This document shows positions 53,631-63,059 of a stretch of 64,000 nucleotides of DNA, piece after piece (within the stretch, counting starts at the first letter, position 1; the number at the start of each line of letters is the position of its first letter). Made by a program: the position numbers and the translations under genes. The DNA is from Thalassotalea sediminis (GTDB taxonomy: Bacteria > Pseudomonadota > Gammaproteobacteria > Enterobacterales > Alteromonadaceae). Under the pieces are notes generated by a model, which ran no database searches, was not told where the DNA came from, and saw only the letters and a list, made by a program, of their open reading frames with translations. The stretch covers positions 1,736,001 to 1,800,000 of the forward strand of contig NZ_AP027361.1 in assembly GCF_030295915.1 (NCBI RefSeq), written 5' to 3'.

Positions 53631-55762
53631 TGACCCAGTTAAACTTACATAGCATCCCTTTTGCTGTTATACGTGTAAACAATGACTTATTGATTGTTGA
53701 ATGCAACTCTGCCACAGAAAAGTTAACTGGATATACGTCAAAAGAATTAGTTGGTCTTCCTATTAAGCATCTTGTCGCAAGTGGGTTAGAAAATCTGGAA
53801 CAGCTATTGAAAGGAGCGGTAGCTGAATACTCTGACGTAGATGTTACCCATACGACAAATATTATTAGTAAAAATAAACAAACAGTACGTTGTAGCGTTA
53901 ATGTAGGACAGTATGATGCTGACGTAATACTTTATTTCGCTCAGCTATCAAATGTTTCCAGTAGTAGTGAATCAACCCTGCAAAGTGCGTATTTAAAGTT
54001 AACTGAAAAACTGTTCAACTCTGGGCATTGGCGCCTAGATCTTATTAACGAACAGGTTTATTGGTCAGATGGTATTTATGAAATACATGGTGTAAACAAA
54101 CAAGATTATTCACCCACGTTAGCAACAGCAATTGATTTTTATGAAATTAGTGAACGCCCGAAGGTAGAACACTTTATTAACCAAGCCATTGAAGGAAAAT
54201 GTGGCTTTCATTTTAAAAGTTCGATCATTCACGCACTTGGTAAAAAAGTAAAAGTAGAAGTCATTGGCGATATTGAAACGAATGCTAAAGGCGATGTCGT
54301 GGCGGTATATGGCGTGTTTAGAGATATAACAAAAAATGAAGAAGTATTTGAAAAGCTTAAACTATTAGCTCTGGTAAACTACACCATAACAGTACCGATA
54401 TTTTTTATCGATGATAAAGACAATGTGGTTTATCAAGATTTATCTCCACAAAAGGGCAATCAAAATGCCGTATTATTTAACTATATTAATTTCAGTATTA
54501 AAGACTATTTATACTTTAAACGATTAGCCAAAGAAAAAGGTCAGGTTATAGAAAAAGACATTAGTTTTGATAAATATAATTCTGTTTTTTCCTTATCTGT
54601 GACTTATGAACCCGATGAAGGTATTTATATCTGGATAGTAGAAAATACTACAGAACAGTTTCGTCAAGACCAACAACAGTTTATTAGTAACAGATTGGCG
54701 TTATTAGGAAATACCTTTGGTAATGTTTCTCACGATATTAATAATGTTCTTGGTGTTGCGCTAGGTGCAACAGAGATGTTGGAATTAAAAGCGGCGAAGG
54801 GTGAAGGAGATATATCAAAATATATTGAACGTGTAAAAAATGCCATCGATAAAGGTAAAACAGTGACAGAGCGATTGCTCGCCTTCACACGTAAACCTAC
54901 TGTTAAGGTTGTTGAGTTTGATCCAATAAAGGAAATTGAGGATAACTTATATCTTTTTAAACAATTATTATTAAATACAATAACGTTTAACGTTGAACAT
55001 AGTGATGTTAGGTGTGTTGTTATGTTTCCCCAAGGGGAATTTATTAATATTTTATTGAATGTGGTATTAAATGCACAAGATGCTATTAGAGAACAAGGAC
55101 CTAATGGCACGATTCAGTTAACCGCTCATATTATCGATTCCAATAAACTGCGCCTTCGTATCAAAGATAGTGGTGTGGGGATTAAACAAGAAAACCTATC
55201 GAAAATTTTTGACCCTTTCTACAGTAGTAAATCATCAAATAAAGGTAATGGCATTGGCTTAGCTAATGTTTATAGCACAATGTACAAGTATGACGGAGAA
55301 ATACAAGTTGCAGGAACATGTGATTTAGGTGGTGCTGAATTCTCTTTATTATTTCCATGCAAACTTTTAGATGGAAAGAATGACTTCGTGAAAACCGGCG
55401 CTAATGACATTGGAATCGCAGGAAAATCAATTCTGATATTAGATGATGAAGTAAGTATTGCTGAATTTGTTGCCTTATTTTTAGCAGGCGAGGGGGCAAT
55501 AACCGAATTTGTAACTAATAAAGCCGAACTAGAGGCCAAGCTTAACGGTAAACAACAATATGATGTTTTTATTACCGATATGATTCTACCCGATTTATCA
55601 GGTCGAGAAGCGGTTGATATGGTTGAAGCTGTTTACCCCGATATTAAAGTTTATTCGATGAGCGGCTACATTGCTGAAGAAAATAACGAATGGCACTATC
55701 CAGTATTACGAAAGCCATTTAACTCAAAGGAGCTTGCTAGCTTTCTGAAAGAGCATAAATAA
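53630..55762 (+). CDS. PAS hybrid histidine kinase with C-terminal receiver
   Basis: 710 residues. An N-terminal PAS domain (about 5-110), a second PAS (about 125-245; GHWRLDLINEQVYWSDGIYEIHGV) and a third variable region precede the kinase. The H-box reads GNVSHDINNVLGV, followed by N-box LNVVLNAQDAI, G1 box IKDSGVGI and G2 GNGIGLANV. A receiver domain (about 590-705) carries TDMILPDLSG and the Lys in LRKPF. It is cytosolic. The start overlaps the preceding REC gene by one base. Confidence 0.92.
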   Translation: MTQLNLHSIPFAVIRVNNDLLIVECNSATEKLTGYTSKELVGLPIKHLVASGLENLEQLLKGAVAEYSDVDVTHTTNIISKNKQTVRCSVNVGQYDADVILYFAQLSNVSSSSESTLQSAYLKLTEKLFNSGHWRLDLINEQVYWSDGIYEIHGVNKQDYSPTLATAIDFYEISERPKVEHFINQAIEGKCGFHFKSSIIHALGKKVKVEVIGDIETNAKGDVVAVYGVFRDITKNEEVFEKLKLLALVNYTITVPIFFIDDKDNVVYQDLSPQKGNQNAVLFNYINFSIKDYLYFKRLAKEKGQVIEKDISFDKYNSVFSLSVTYEPDEGIYIWIVENTTEQFRQDQQQFISNRLALLGNTFGNVSHDINNVLGVALGATEMLELKAAKGEGDISKYIERVKNAIDKGKTVTERLLAFTRKPTVKVVEFDPIKEIEDNLYLFKQLLLNTITFNVEHSDVRCVVMFPQGEFINILLNVVLNAQDAIREQGPNGTIQLTAHIIDSNKLRLRIKDSGVGIKQENLSKIFDPFYSSKSSNKGNGIGLANVYSTMYKYDGEIQVAGTCDLGGAEFSLLFPCKLLDGKNDFVKTGANDIGIAGKSILILDDEVSIAEFVALFLAGEGAITEFVTNKAELEAKLNGKQQYDVFITDMILPDLSGREAVDMVEAVYPDIKVYSMSGYIAEENNEWHYPVLRKPFNSKELASFLKEHK

Positions 55763-55765
55763 AAA

Positions 55766-58700
55766 ATGACGAGTCCAAAATCACAATCAAATGTGGCTGA
55801 AAAACTTGAAATTGGCAAAGTGAAGCGTCCTTTAACGGTAAAATTACCGTTAATTGGCTTTTGTTTTGTTTTATGTATCACGTTAGCGAGTAGCTTATTA
55901 TTCTATTTTGAAAGTCGAAATTTATTAATCGAACAAGAGATGGACGAGCTTTCATTGAAAGTTGCTGTTATTACGCCGTTAATAAATCATTTGCTTAAAC
56001 AAGCAGAACAAGATGTTACTTTCTTATCTTCAATTGATGCTACGAAAAATATCATTAAGCACGCTTATCACGAGTCAAATATAGTGATAGCGCGCGATAA
56101 AGATTATGTATCTAGGTTAATTACACAACGACTAGACACGTTTAGCTATTATAAGAAAATTTCAATATTTCAACTGGATGATAATGTAAATGTGGTGTTT
56201 AGTGCATTACATATTGAGGATAGTGTTAGTGTGGTCCCTCAAGCAAATCTTGCCAAAAATGTAACACTAGAAGCACTTGCCGGTGTGTTAGATATGAATA
56301 CGTCGCAAGTGTTTTTTTCCAATATTGAGTTTAATCGTCAGCAATACAATAATCGACTCGCTTATTTCTACGCAGCTATGCCTATTTTTAACGAATCAAA
56401 TAAACTAGTTGGTATGGTGGTTATCGACATAGACTTTTCTGATTATATTGATACGCTTAGAAAAGATATTCTTGCAAACATTTCGATGTATCTAGCCGAC
56501 AATCAGGGAAGGTTAATTAGTTCATATTCAAATAAGCCAACGCAGTTTGATACCTTTCCAATTAAAGACTTTGAGCAAAGAATGTTCACTAATCAGTTTC
56601 AAATTCGTGAATATCAACATGGAGAAAATGATTCCAGTTTGGCGTATTATTCGCCGATTACGATGCCAATGTTTCCCAACCTATCACCATTACATTTGTT
56701 GTTAGAAAACCGAAATGAACTTTATCTTAACCGTATCAACGAGATTAAGAATGATGCTGTTTTTCTCTCTTTAGGTCTAGCTTGTTTAGGGTTTATTCTG
56801 ACTTTTTATTTGAGTAAAAAAATAACTAAACCGCTAGTTGAAATGACGAAGTATGTAAGGTCGTTTAGCCAGCAACAAGTAAAAGGACTGTTACCTACAC
56901 TTAAACAAGATGAGCTTGGTGTGTTAGCGAGAAGCTTTCATAATCTCGTGTTAACTATAGAGGAACAGGTAGAGCGTCAAAGATCTTTGATGGTTGAGGC
57001 AGAAAACACCTCGTTACGCCTGCAAGCAATTCTAAATTCAATTATTGATGCCGTGATCACGATAGATGAAAAAGGTCGAATTTTATCTTTTAATAAAGCA
57101 GCAGAAAGTATGTTTGGCTATACAGAAAATGAAATGTTCTATGAAAATATCTCGGTATTGATGCCCGAAGAATATGCACATTCTCATGATGGGTATTTAG
57201 CGCGTTATGCTCGAAATAATGTCGCTCATATTATTGGCATTGGTAGAGAGTTACCTGCGGTAAGAAAAGATGGTGAAATTTTTCCAATGCATTTAAGTGT
57301 TAGTGAAGTAAAAACTGAACATGGTGCAATTTATACTGGGTTGATCCGCGATATTACGGAAGTAAAAATTATCGATGCTGAAAGAAAGCGAATGTTTACA
57401 GAAGCACAGAATGCAGTTTGGCGGTTAAACTTTGCTTTATCGGCCCCTAAAATTGGTGTCTGGGAACTTGAATTAAGTACTGGGCATTTACACTGGGATG
57501 ACCGAATGTACCAATTATTCGATATTGATCCTGCGGAGTGTCAATCAGCAAGAGATGCTTTGCATAAACGAGTACATAGTGAAGATATCTCATCGGTAGA
57601 ACGTAAGTTGGCTCAGCTCTCTAAAGAGGGACAGGAATTACACTATAGCTTTAGAATAGTCTTGGATAACGGTGAGGAAAAGTACATTGAAAGTCATGCG
57701 CAAGTTATTTTTGATGCAAACGGCATACGTTCACATATTGTTGGCACTAATCAAGATAATACTGAGCAAGTTCAACTGCAAAAATTAAAACAAACTGCGC
57801 TAGAAAACGCGGAAAGTTCATTGCGATTAAAGTCAGAATTCCTAGCAAGTATGAGCCACGAAATTCGAACACCAATGAATGGAGTGTTAGGTATGTTAGG
57901 ATTGCTTGAAAGCAGTGAATTATCAACACAACAAATGCATTATGTGTCGTTAGCATTATCAAGTGCACAATCGTTATTAACCTTGATAAATGATATTTTA
58001 GACTTTTCTAAAATTGAAGCGGGTAAATTGGAGCTAGAGCTAGTAGATTTTGATCTACGTAGTCAAATAGGGGAATTCGCTGAATCCATGGCATTTAAGG
58101 CTGAGGACAAGTGCATTGAATTGATCCTTGATTTGACGCATATAGAGTATTCAGTTGTTAAAGGTGACCCGAGTAGATTACGACAAATTTTAACTAATTT
58201 AGTCGGTAATGCGATCAAGTTTACAAACAAAGGTGAGATTGTCATTAGTGCCTCTGTTAAAGAGGAAGGCGAAGGGCTGATGTTATATTGTGATATTAAA
58301 GATACTGGTATTGGTATTCCACCTGCAAAAGTACCATCGCTTTTTGACTCGTTCACGCAAGTAGATGCATCTACAACAAGAAAATATGGCGGCACTGGTC
58401 TGGGCTTAGCAATTGTAAAGCAATTGTGTGAATTAATGGGGGGAAAGGTCAGTGTACAAAGTGTTGAAGGTAAAGGCAGTACATTTTCTTTTCATATTAG
58501 CCTAGCAAAAAGTAACAAATCAAAAATCGTAGTACCTGATATCGATATTTCAGATAAAAAAATATTAATAGTAGATGACAATAAAACGAACTTAGAAGTG
58601 TTGAAAGGGCAGTTAGAGCAATGGGGGGCTATTGTCATTGAAGCGACCAGTGGAAAAGAAGCATTGTCTATCGTGGCGAATGCTGATAAAGGGGATTTTT

Positions 58701-59821
58701 CGGCGGCAATACTTGATGGTCAAATGCCCGAAATGGATGGCGCAATGCTCGGTAAAAAGTTAAAGCAAGAGCCAGTAAGTGAGGATGTGCCGCTCATTAT
58801 GATGACATCAATGAATGAGTTTGGTGATGCCACATATTTTAATCAGCTAGGATTTTCAGCGTATTTTCCAAAGCCGGCAACCACCGCTGATTTAATTAAC
58901 GTATTAGCAATTGTTATGGATGATAGAAGCCGTTTAAAAGAGAGTAAAATCATCACACAAACACAACTACTTGGTATGCATAGAATGTCACCTGAAGTAA
59001 ACCAACCTAGACAAGCCAGAATAATGGTGGTTGAAGATAACCGTATTAATCAAGTTGTACTTAAAGGAATGTTATCAAATATAAATTTATCAGCAGATAT
59101 AGCTGGAAATGGTGAAGAAGCGTTAGATTTATTAAAAAACTGCCCTGATAATGCGCGATATGAACTTATTATTATGGATTGTCAAATGCCTGTTTTAGAC
59201 GGCTATAAGACTACTGCCGCCATTAGACAAGGAGAAGCTGGAGACCATTATCGGGAGATTGTGATTATTGCTATGACCGCAAATGCAATGAAAGGTGATA
59301 TGGAAAAATGCTTAGCTGCGGGCATGAATGATTACGCTGCAAAGCCCGTTGATGCAGATTTGCTACAAGAAAAATTATGTCGTTGGTTAGGTGTTGAAGA
59401 CCAACAAATAAGGTACACCGGTAAAACCGTGAAAAATAATAACGAAGGGGATAAAACAGCGCATAATCAAATCGACGATGAACATTTTGGTGATGAGGTT
59501 TGGGCCAAAACGCAATTTTATGCAAGAGTTCGTCACAACACTAAATTGGCTAAAAAATTGATTCATTTATTTTTGTCTGAGGCACCTCAATTAATTCACG
59601 AGATAAACTTAGCGATAAAAGAGCAAAACTTAGATAAAGTGCAAGCTCTAGCACACAAACTTAAAGGCAGTAGTTTTAATTTAAGCGCGAATAAACTTGG
59701 CAACCTTGCAAAAGCTATTGAGTCAGAAGTAATAGATGAAAATCTTGAAAAAGTTAATATGCATGTCGAATCTTTAATCGATGAATTTGAAATACTATGC
59801 AAACAAGTAAATGATAAATAA
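55766..59821 (+). CDS. Membrane hybrid kinase: Cache-HAMP-PAS-PAS-HisKA-HATPase-REC-REC-Hpt
   Basis: 1351 residues, BarA/EvgS-like phosphorelay kinase. TM1 (about 31-48), a periplasmic Cache-type domain (about 50-320), TM2 (about 328-346), HAMP (about 347-400), PAS (about 420-530; INSIIDAVITIDEKG), PAS/PAC (about 550-670), HisKA with MSHEIRTPMNG near 696, HATPase (about 790-915), receivers near 932-1050 (ILDGQMPEMDG) and 1085-1205 (MDCQMPVLDG) and an Hpt near 1260-1345 (AHKLKGSSFN). It lies 3 bases after the previous kinase gene and should feed the cluster's cyclase or response regulators. Confidence 0.95.
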   Translation: MTSPKSQSNVAEKLEIGKVKRPLTVKLPLIGFCFVLCITLASSLLFYFESRNLLIEQEMDELSLKVAVITPLINHLLKQAEQDVTFLSSIDATKNIIKHAYHESNIVIARDKDYVSRLITQRLDTFSYYKKISIFQLDDNVNVVFSALHIEDSVSVVPQANLAKNVTLEALAGVLDMNTSQVFFSNIEFNRQQYNNRLAYFYAAMPIFNESNKLVGMVVIDIDFSDYIDTLRKDILANISMYLADNQGRLISSYSNKPTQFDTFPIKDFEQRMFTNQFQIREYQHGENDSSLAYYSPITMPMFPNLSPLHLLLENRNELYLNRINEIKNDAVFLSLGLACLGFILTFYLSKKITKPLVEMTKYVRSFSQQQVKGLLPTLKQDELGVLARSFHNLVLTIEEQVERQRSLMVEAENTSLRLQAILNSIIDAVITIDEKGRILSFNKAAESMFGYTENEMFYENISVLMPEEYAHSHDGYLARYARNNVAHIIGIGRELPAVRKDGEIFPMHLSVSEVKTEHGAIYTGLIRDITEVKIIDAERKRMFTEAQNAVWRLNFALSAPKIGVWELELSTGHLHWDDRMYQLFDIDPAECQSARDALHKRVHSEDISSVERKLAQLSKEGQELHYSFRIVLDNGEEKYIESHAQVIFDANGIRSHIVGTNQDNTEQVQLQKLKQTALENAESSLRLKSEFLASMSHEIRTPMNGVLGMLGLLESSELSTQQMHYVSLALSSAQSLLTLINDILDFSKIEAGKLELELVDFDLRSQIGEFAESMAFKAEDKCIELILDLTHIEYSVVKGDPSRLRQILTNLVGNAIKFTNKGEIVISASVKEEGEGLMLYCDIKDTGIGIPPAKVPSLFDSFTQVDASTTRKYGGTGLGLAIVKQLCELMGGKVSVQSVEGKGSTFSFHISLAKSNKSKIVVPDIDISDKKILIVDDNKTNLEVLKGQLEQWGAIVIEATSGKEALSIVANADKGDFSAAILDGQMPEMDGAMLGKKLKQEPVSEDVPLIMMTSMNEFGDATYFNQLGFSAYFPKPATTADLINVLAIVMDDRSRLKESKIITQTQLLGMHRMSPEVNQPRQARIMVVEDNRINQVVLKGMLSNINLSADIAGNGEEALDLLKNCPDNARYELIIMDCQMPVLDGYKTTAAIRQGEAGDHYREIVIIAMTANAMKGDMEKCLAAGMNDYAAKPVDADLLQEKLCRWLGVEDQQIRYTGKTVKNNNEGDKTAHNQIDDEHFGDEVWAKTQFYARVRHNTKLAKKLIHLFLSEAPQLIHEINLAIKEQNLDKVQALAHKLKGSSFNLSANKLGNLAKAIESEVIDENLEKVNMHVESLIDEFEILCKQVNDK

Positions 59822-59896
59822 GTTAATATTAGACAATGTTATGGGTTGTAGTATTATTCAATTTAAAAGTTATTGTACATAACTATAGGATCAAAT

Positions 59897-61243
59897 GTGA
59901 ATAAAGACGGTCAATATGCGATTTTAACGGTGGACGATGCCAAAGATAGTCTAATGTTGTTAGATTTTGATTTGTCTGAATCTGGTTATCAGGTCTTAAC
60001 AGCAGAATCTGGTGAACAAGCATTGTTATTACTTGAGGACATTAATGTTGATTTGATTCTACTAGATATGCATATGCCCGGTATGTCTGGGTTATCTTTG
60101 CTTGAATTATTAAAATCAACGGCAGCCTATAAAGATATACCCGTTATAATGCTTTCCGCATCAGGGCAAGAAGAAGCGATAGTGTCAGCATTAGAGATGG
60201 GGGCAGATGATTACGTAACAAAACCCTATATCCCTAGAGTACTATTAGCTCGCATTAGAAATTCACTTCGTTTTATGGAAAAAACAAAGCAGCTAGAATT
60301 GCTAGCTAAAACAGATAGCTTAACCGGTTTGAATAATCGTGGTAGCTTCAATGACCTAACCAGCGCCGCACTTAGTCAAGCAAAAAGAAGCAATCAACCT
60401 GTATCTATTGCTATGTTTGACCTTGATCACTTTAAACGTATTAATGATAACTATGGACATGAAGCGGGTGATCTTGCTTTAGTAGAATTTGCTAAAATTA
60501 TGAAAGATTGTTTTCGTGACTATGACGTAATCGGGCGTGTAGGTGGCGAAGAGTTTGCGGTTTGTATGCCAGAAACAGATATTGATGAAGCGTTTCTAGC
60601 ATGTGAACGTTGCCGCACTACCTTAGAAAAACATTCAATAAAGATTGATCATCAAGGGAGTGTGAAAGAATTTACGCTTACGGTTAGTATCGGTATTAGC
60701 GCTCAAAACGAGCAAGTGATGAATTTTGAGCAGTTATTGCGACGTGCTGATAATGCATTATACAATGCAAAACAAAGCGGCAGAAACCAATCAATATTAG
60801 ATGAAGATATTAAAGGTAGTACAAATAATATGACGATTGATGCAAGTGAATTAATGTCGAGTGTAACCTCTGATGTAAACGCAGACGATAGTAACGCTTA
60901 TCCGGGTATAAATTACAGTATTGGTGTAAAAAATGTATTAGGAGATGATGCGTTATTTGAAGAAATTCTCGTCATGTTTTATCAAGATCATGGTCAAGAT
61001 AAACAACATATTGCAAACGCGATTAATGATAAAGACTATGCGTCGCTTAAATCACTCGTGCATACGCTTAAAGGTGTGGCATGCTCCATTGGTGCAATGA
61101 ATCTATTTGAATACTGTAAAGCATTAGATGTTGCAATTAATACGCAAAATGACGCGCAGTATGCTGAATTATTTTCTCCTGTGGAGAAAGAACTTGAGAC
61201 GGTGATTGAGGGTATCGTGAAAAACTTAAGTGAAAAGCTTTAG
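59897..61243 (+). CDS. REC-GGDEF-Hpt diguanylate cyclase
   Basis: 448 residues from the GTG at 59897, which has AGGATC upstream; the longer frame from a TTG at 59873 is less likely. The receiver domain (about 8-125) has LTVDDAKDS and LILLDMHMPGMSG. The GGDEF domain (about 145-300) has GGEEF and, five residues before it, RDYD, the inhibitory RxxD site. The C-terminal Hpt domain has LVHTLKGVACSIGA (about 395-409). Active c-di-GMP synthesis is expected, with product inhibition. A C-terminal Hpt on a cyclase is uncommon. Confidence 0.94.
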   Translation: MNKDGQYAILTVDDAKDSLMLLDFDLSESGYQVLTAESGEQALLLLEDINVDLILLDMHMPGMSGLSLLELLKSTAAYKDIPVIMLSASGQEEAIVSALEMGADDYVTKPYIPRVLLARIRNSLRFMEKTKQLELLAKTDSLTGLNNRGSFNDLTSAALSQAKRSNQPVSIAMFDLDHFKRINDNYGHEAGDLALVEFAKIMKDCFRDYDVIGRVGGEEFAVCMPETDIDEAFLACERCRTTLEKHSIKIDHQGSVKEFTLTVSIGISAQNEQVMNFEQLLRRADNALYNAKQSGRNQSILDEDIKGSTNNMTIDASELMSSVTSDVNADDSNAYPGINYSIGVKNVLGDDALFEEILVMFYQDHGQDKQHIANAINDKDYASLKSLVHTLKGVACSIGAMNLFEYCKALDVAINTQNDAQYAELFSPVEKELETVIEGIVKNLSEKL

Positions 61244-61314
61244 GGTCTGTTTATCTTTCGCGTTTATTTTTGCAGCAGTTTATTGGTATTTAGACAAGGC
61301 AGTGCGATTAATAT

Positions 61315-61431
61315 ATGGTTATTCCACATGAAAAAGCAATAACGACGTATAAATGACAAAAAACGCTGCCCTGTGGGTTCAGCTAAACGCTATTTCTTCA
61401 TCGTTGTTCGCAATTTACATGGAATAACCAT
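61315..61431. repeat. Inverted-repeat element, candidate MITE or dispersed repeat
   Basis: ATGGTTATTCCA (61315-61326) and TGGAATAACCAT (61420-61431) are perfect 12-bp inverted repeats, 93 bases apart. The inside (GACAAAAAACGCTGCCCTGTGG and TTCTTCATCGTTGTTCGCAA) looks like a repeat family that I recall from Alteromonadales genomes, but this needs a genome-wide search. No gene lies in this stretch. Confidence 0.5.
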
Positions 61432-61495
61432 GCGACATTGCTCACGCCTTGAACAAAAAGTGTTTAGTTCGAACAAAATTTAATCTCAAAAGACC

Positions 61496-61765
61496 CTAGT
61501 CAATTTCTATTTCGATATTACTTACGGGAATACAACAGCAGGGTAGTATTTCATTGTCACCGACAAAAGCAAGTGGCTCACCTTGTGGGTACATAACTTG
61601 CCCCTTTTTTAAGGTAACTCTACAGGCACCACAAAAACCATCTCTGCAATGGTAGTGTACTTCTACGTCGTGTTTTTCTAAACAATTTAGTAGCGTTTTA
61701 TCTTGATCTTGAAAGTCGATCTGATGGTTATTGGCGGTTACTTTTTTAGTGGCTGATGCTGACAT
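61496..61765 (-). CDS. yfaE: YfaE-type 2Fe-2S ferredoxin for ribonucleotide reductase
   Basis: 89 residues from the ATG at 61765; the frame to 61789 adds eight residues. The plant-type [2Fe-2S] motif reads CRDGFCGACRVTL with a later CCC. The gene follows nrdB at a short distance on the same strand, the position of YfaE, which helps maintain the di-iron tyrosyl-radical cofactor of NrdB. Operon order nrdA-nrdB-yfaE is conserved in gammaproteobacteria. Confidence 0.92.
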   Translation of the reverse strand: MSASATKKVTANNHQIDFQDQDKTLLNCLEKHDVEVHYHCRDGFCGACRVTLKKGQVMYPQGEPLAFVGDNEILPCCCIPVSNIEIEID

Positions 61766-61819
61766 GTGAAAGGCAAGGCATGTAATCACTGTTTTAAACA
61801 GTGATTACACAAATGATAT

Positions 61820-62950
61820 TTACAGGTCAAAGTCATCAAAGTCATCACTGGATACGGAAGAATCAACCTGACCAACTAAATAACTTGATATTTCCGTTTC
61901 TTGCGGTGCAACTTGAACGTTATCACTAACAAGATAAGCATTCATCCACGGTAATGGATTACTTTTTATATTAAATGGCATATCGTAACCAATTGCAGCT
62001 AATCGTTGGTTACTTATATATTCAATATACTGATCCAATATTTGTGCATTCAAACCAATCATTGAACCATCTTTAAATAAATATTGCGCCCATTCTTTTT
62101 CTTGTTCAACAACATCTAAAAAGATCTGTAAACCTTCATTTTTTAATTCATGTGCAATTTCTTTCATCTCTGGATCATCTTTTCCAGAAAACCAGTTATT
62201 TAATATATGCTGAGTGCCTGTTAAATGTAATGCTTCATCACGAGCAATGAGCTTAATGATTTTTGCATTACCTTCTAAAAGTTCACGCTCAGCAAATGCA
62301 AAAGAACAGGCAAAACTTACGTAAAAGCGAATTGCTTCGAGGGCGTTAACGGAACATATCGCTAAAAATAATCGTTCTTTAAGCTTACGCATACTAACTT
62401 CGTATGGCTTACCTTCAACGTCGTAGCTCCCTTCACCTTGCGCTTGCATAAGTTGCGTGGTCAAAATAACATCGTCGAAATATTTTGCGATACTTGTTGC
62501 TCGCTTAAGTATTGCTGGATTAACAACAATATCATCGAACACTTCACTAGGGTCGGTGAATAAGTTACGTAATATGTGCGTGTAAGAGCGAGAGTGAATA
62601 GTTTCACTAAAGGCCCAGGTTTCTATCCAAGTCTCTAATTCAGGTAACGAAACAATTGGCAATAATACGGCATTGACAGAGCGGGCAGCAACACTATCTA
62701 GTAGTGTTTGATACTTCAAATTAGAAATGAAAATATGCTTTTCTGAGTCGGTTAACCCTTGCCAATCAGCACGATCTTTTGAAACATCAATTTCTTCAGG
62801 GCGCCAAAAGAAAGAAAGTTGCTTTTCTATAAGCTTTTCAAAGGCAGAAAATTTTTGCTGATCATAGCGTGCAACATTAACACTGTTTCCAAGAAACATT
62901 GGCTCTAGCAATGGGTTATTGGGAACTTGGTTAAAGGTACTATAGGTCAT
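61820..62950 (-). CDS. nrdB: Class Ia ribonucleotide reductase beta subunit
   Basis: 376 residues, standard NrdB. The radical tyrosine is Tyr123 in RSYTHI, with di-iron ligands Asp85, Glu116 and His119 (one residue later than in Escherichia coli). The second ligand set is in [10 protein letters not shown]. The protein donates the radical to NrdA. The C-terminus ([12 protein letters not shown]) resembles the tail that docks onto NrdA. A 109-base gap separates it from nrdA. Confidence 0.97.
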   Translation of the reverse strand: MTYSTFNQVPNNPLLEPMFLGNSVNVARYDQQKFSAFEKLIEKQLSFFWRPEEIDVSKDRADWQGLTDSEKHIFISNLKYQTLLDSVAARSVNAVLLPIVSLPELETWIETWAFSETIHSRSYTHILRNLFTDPSEVFDDIVVNPAILKRATSIAKYFDDVILTTQLMQAQGEGSYDVEGKPYEVSMRKLKERLFLAICSVNALEAIRFYVSFACSFAFAERELLEGNAKIIKLIARDEALHLTGTQHILNNWFSGKDDPEMKEIAHELKNEGLQIFLDVVEQEKEWAQYLFKDGSMIGLNAQILDQYIEYISNQRLAAIGYDMPFNIKSNPLPWMNAYLVSDNVQVAPQETEISSYLVGQVDSSVSSDDFDDFDL

Positions 62951-63059
62951 TTATCGCTCCTTGAAGCAGCTTTTAGCATTGTTAGTCGTAAACTGCTTCG
63001 TTAAATTCTTCTGAAAAATTTAAATTATCATGTGCCACGATAATGGTGGCAACTGCGTC

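Noticed and set aside
59873-59896. Upstream TTG start for the REC-GGDEF-Hpt gene
   Set aside because: The GTG at 59897 has AGGATC upstream and gives the normal receiver N-terminus.
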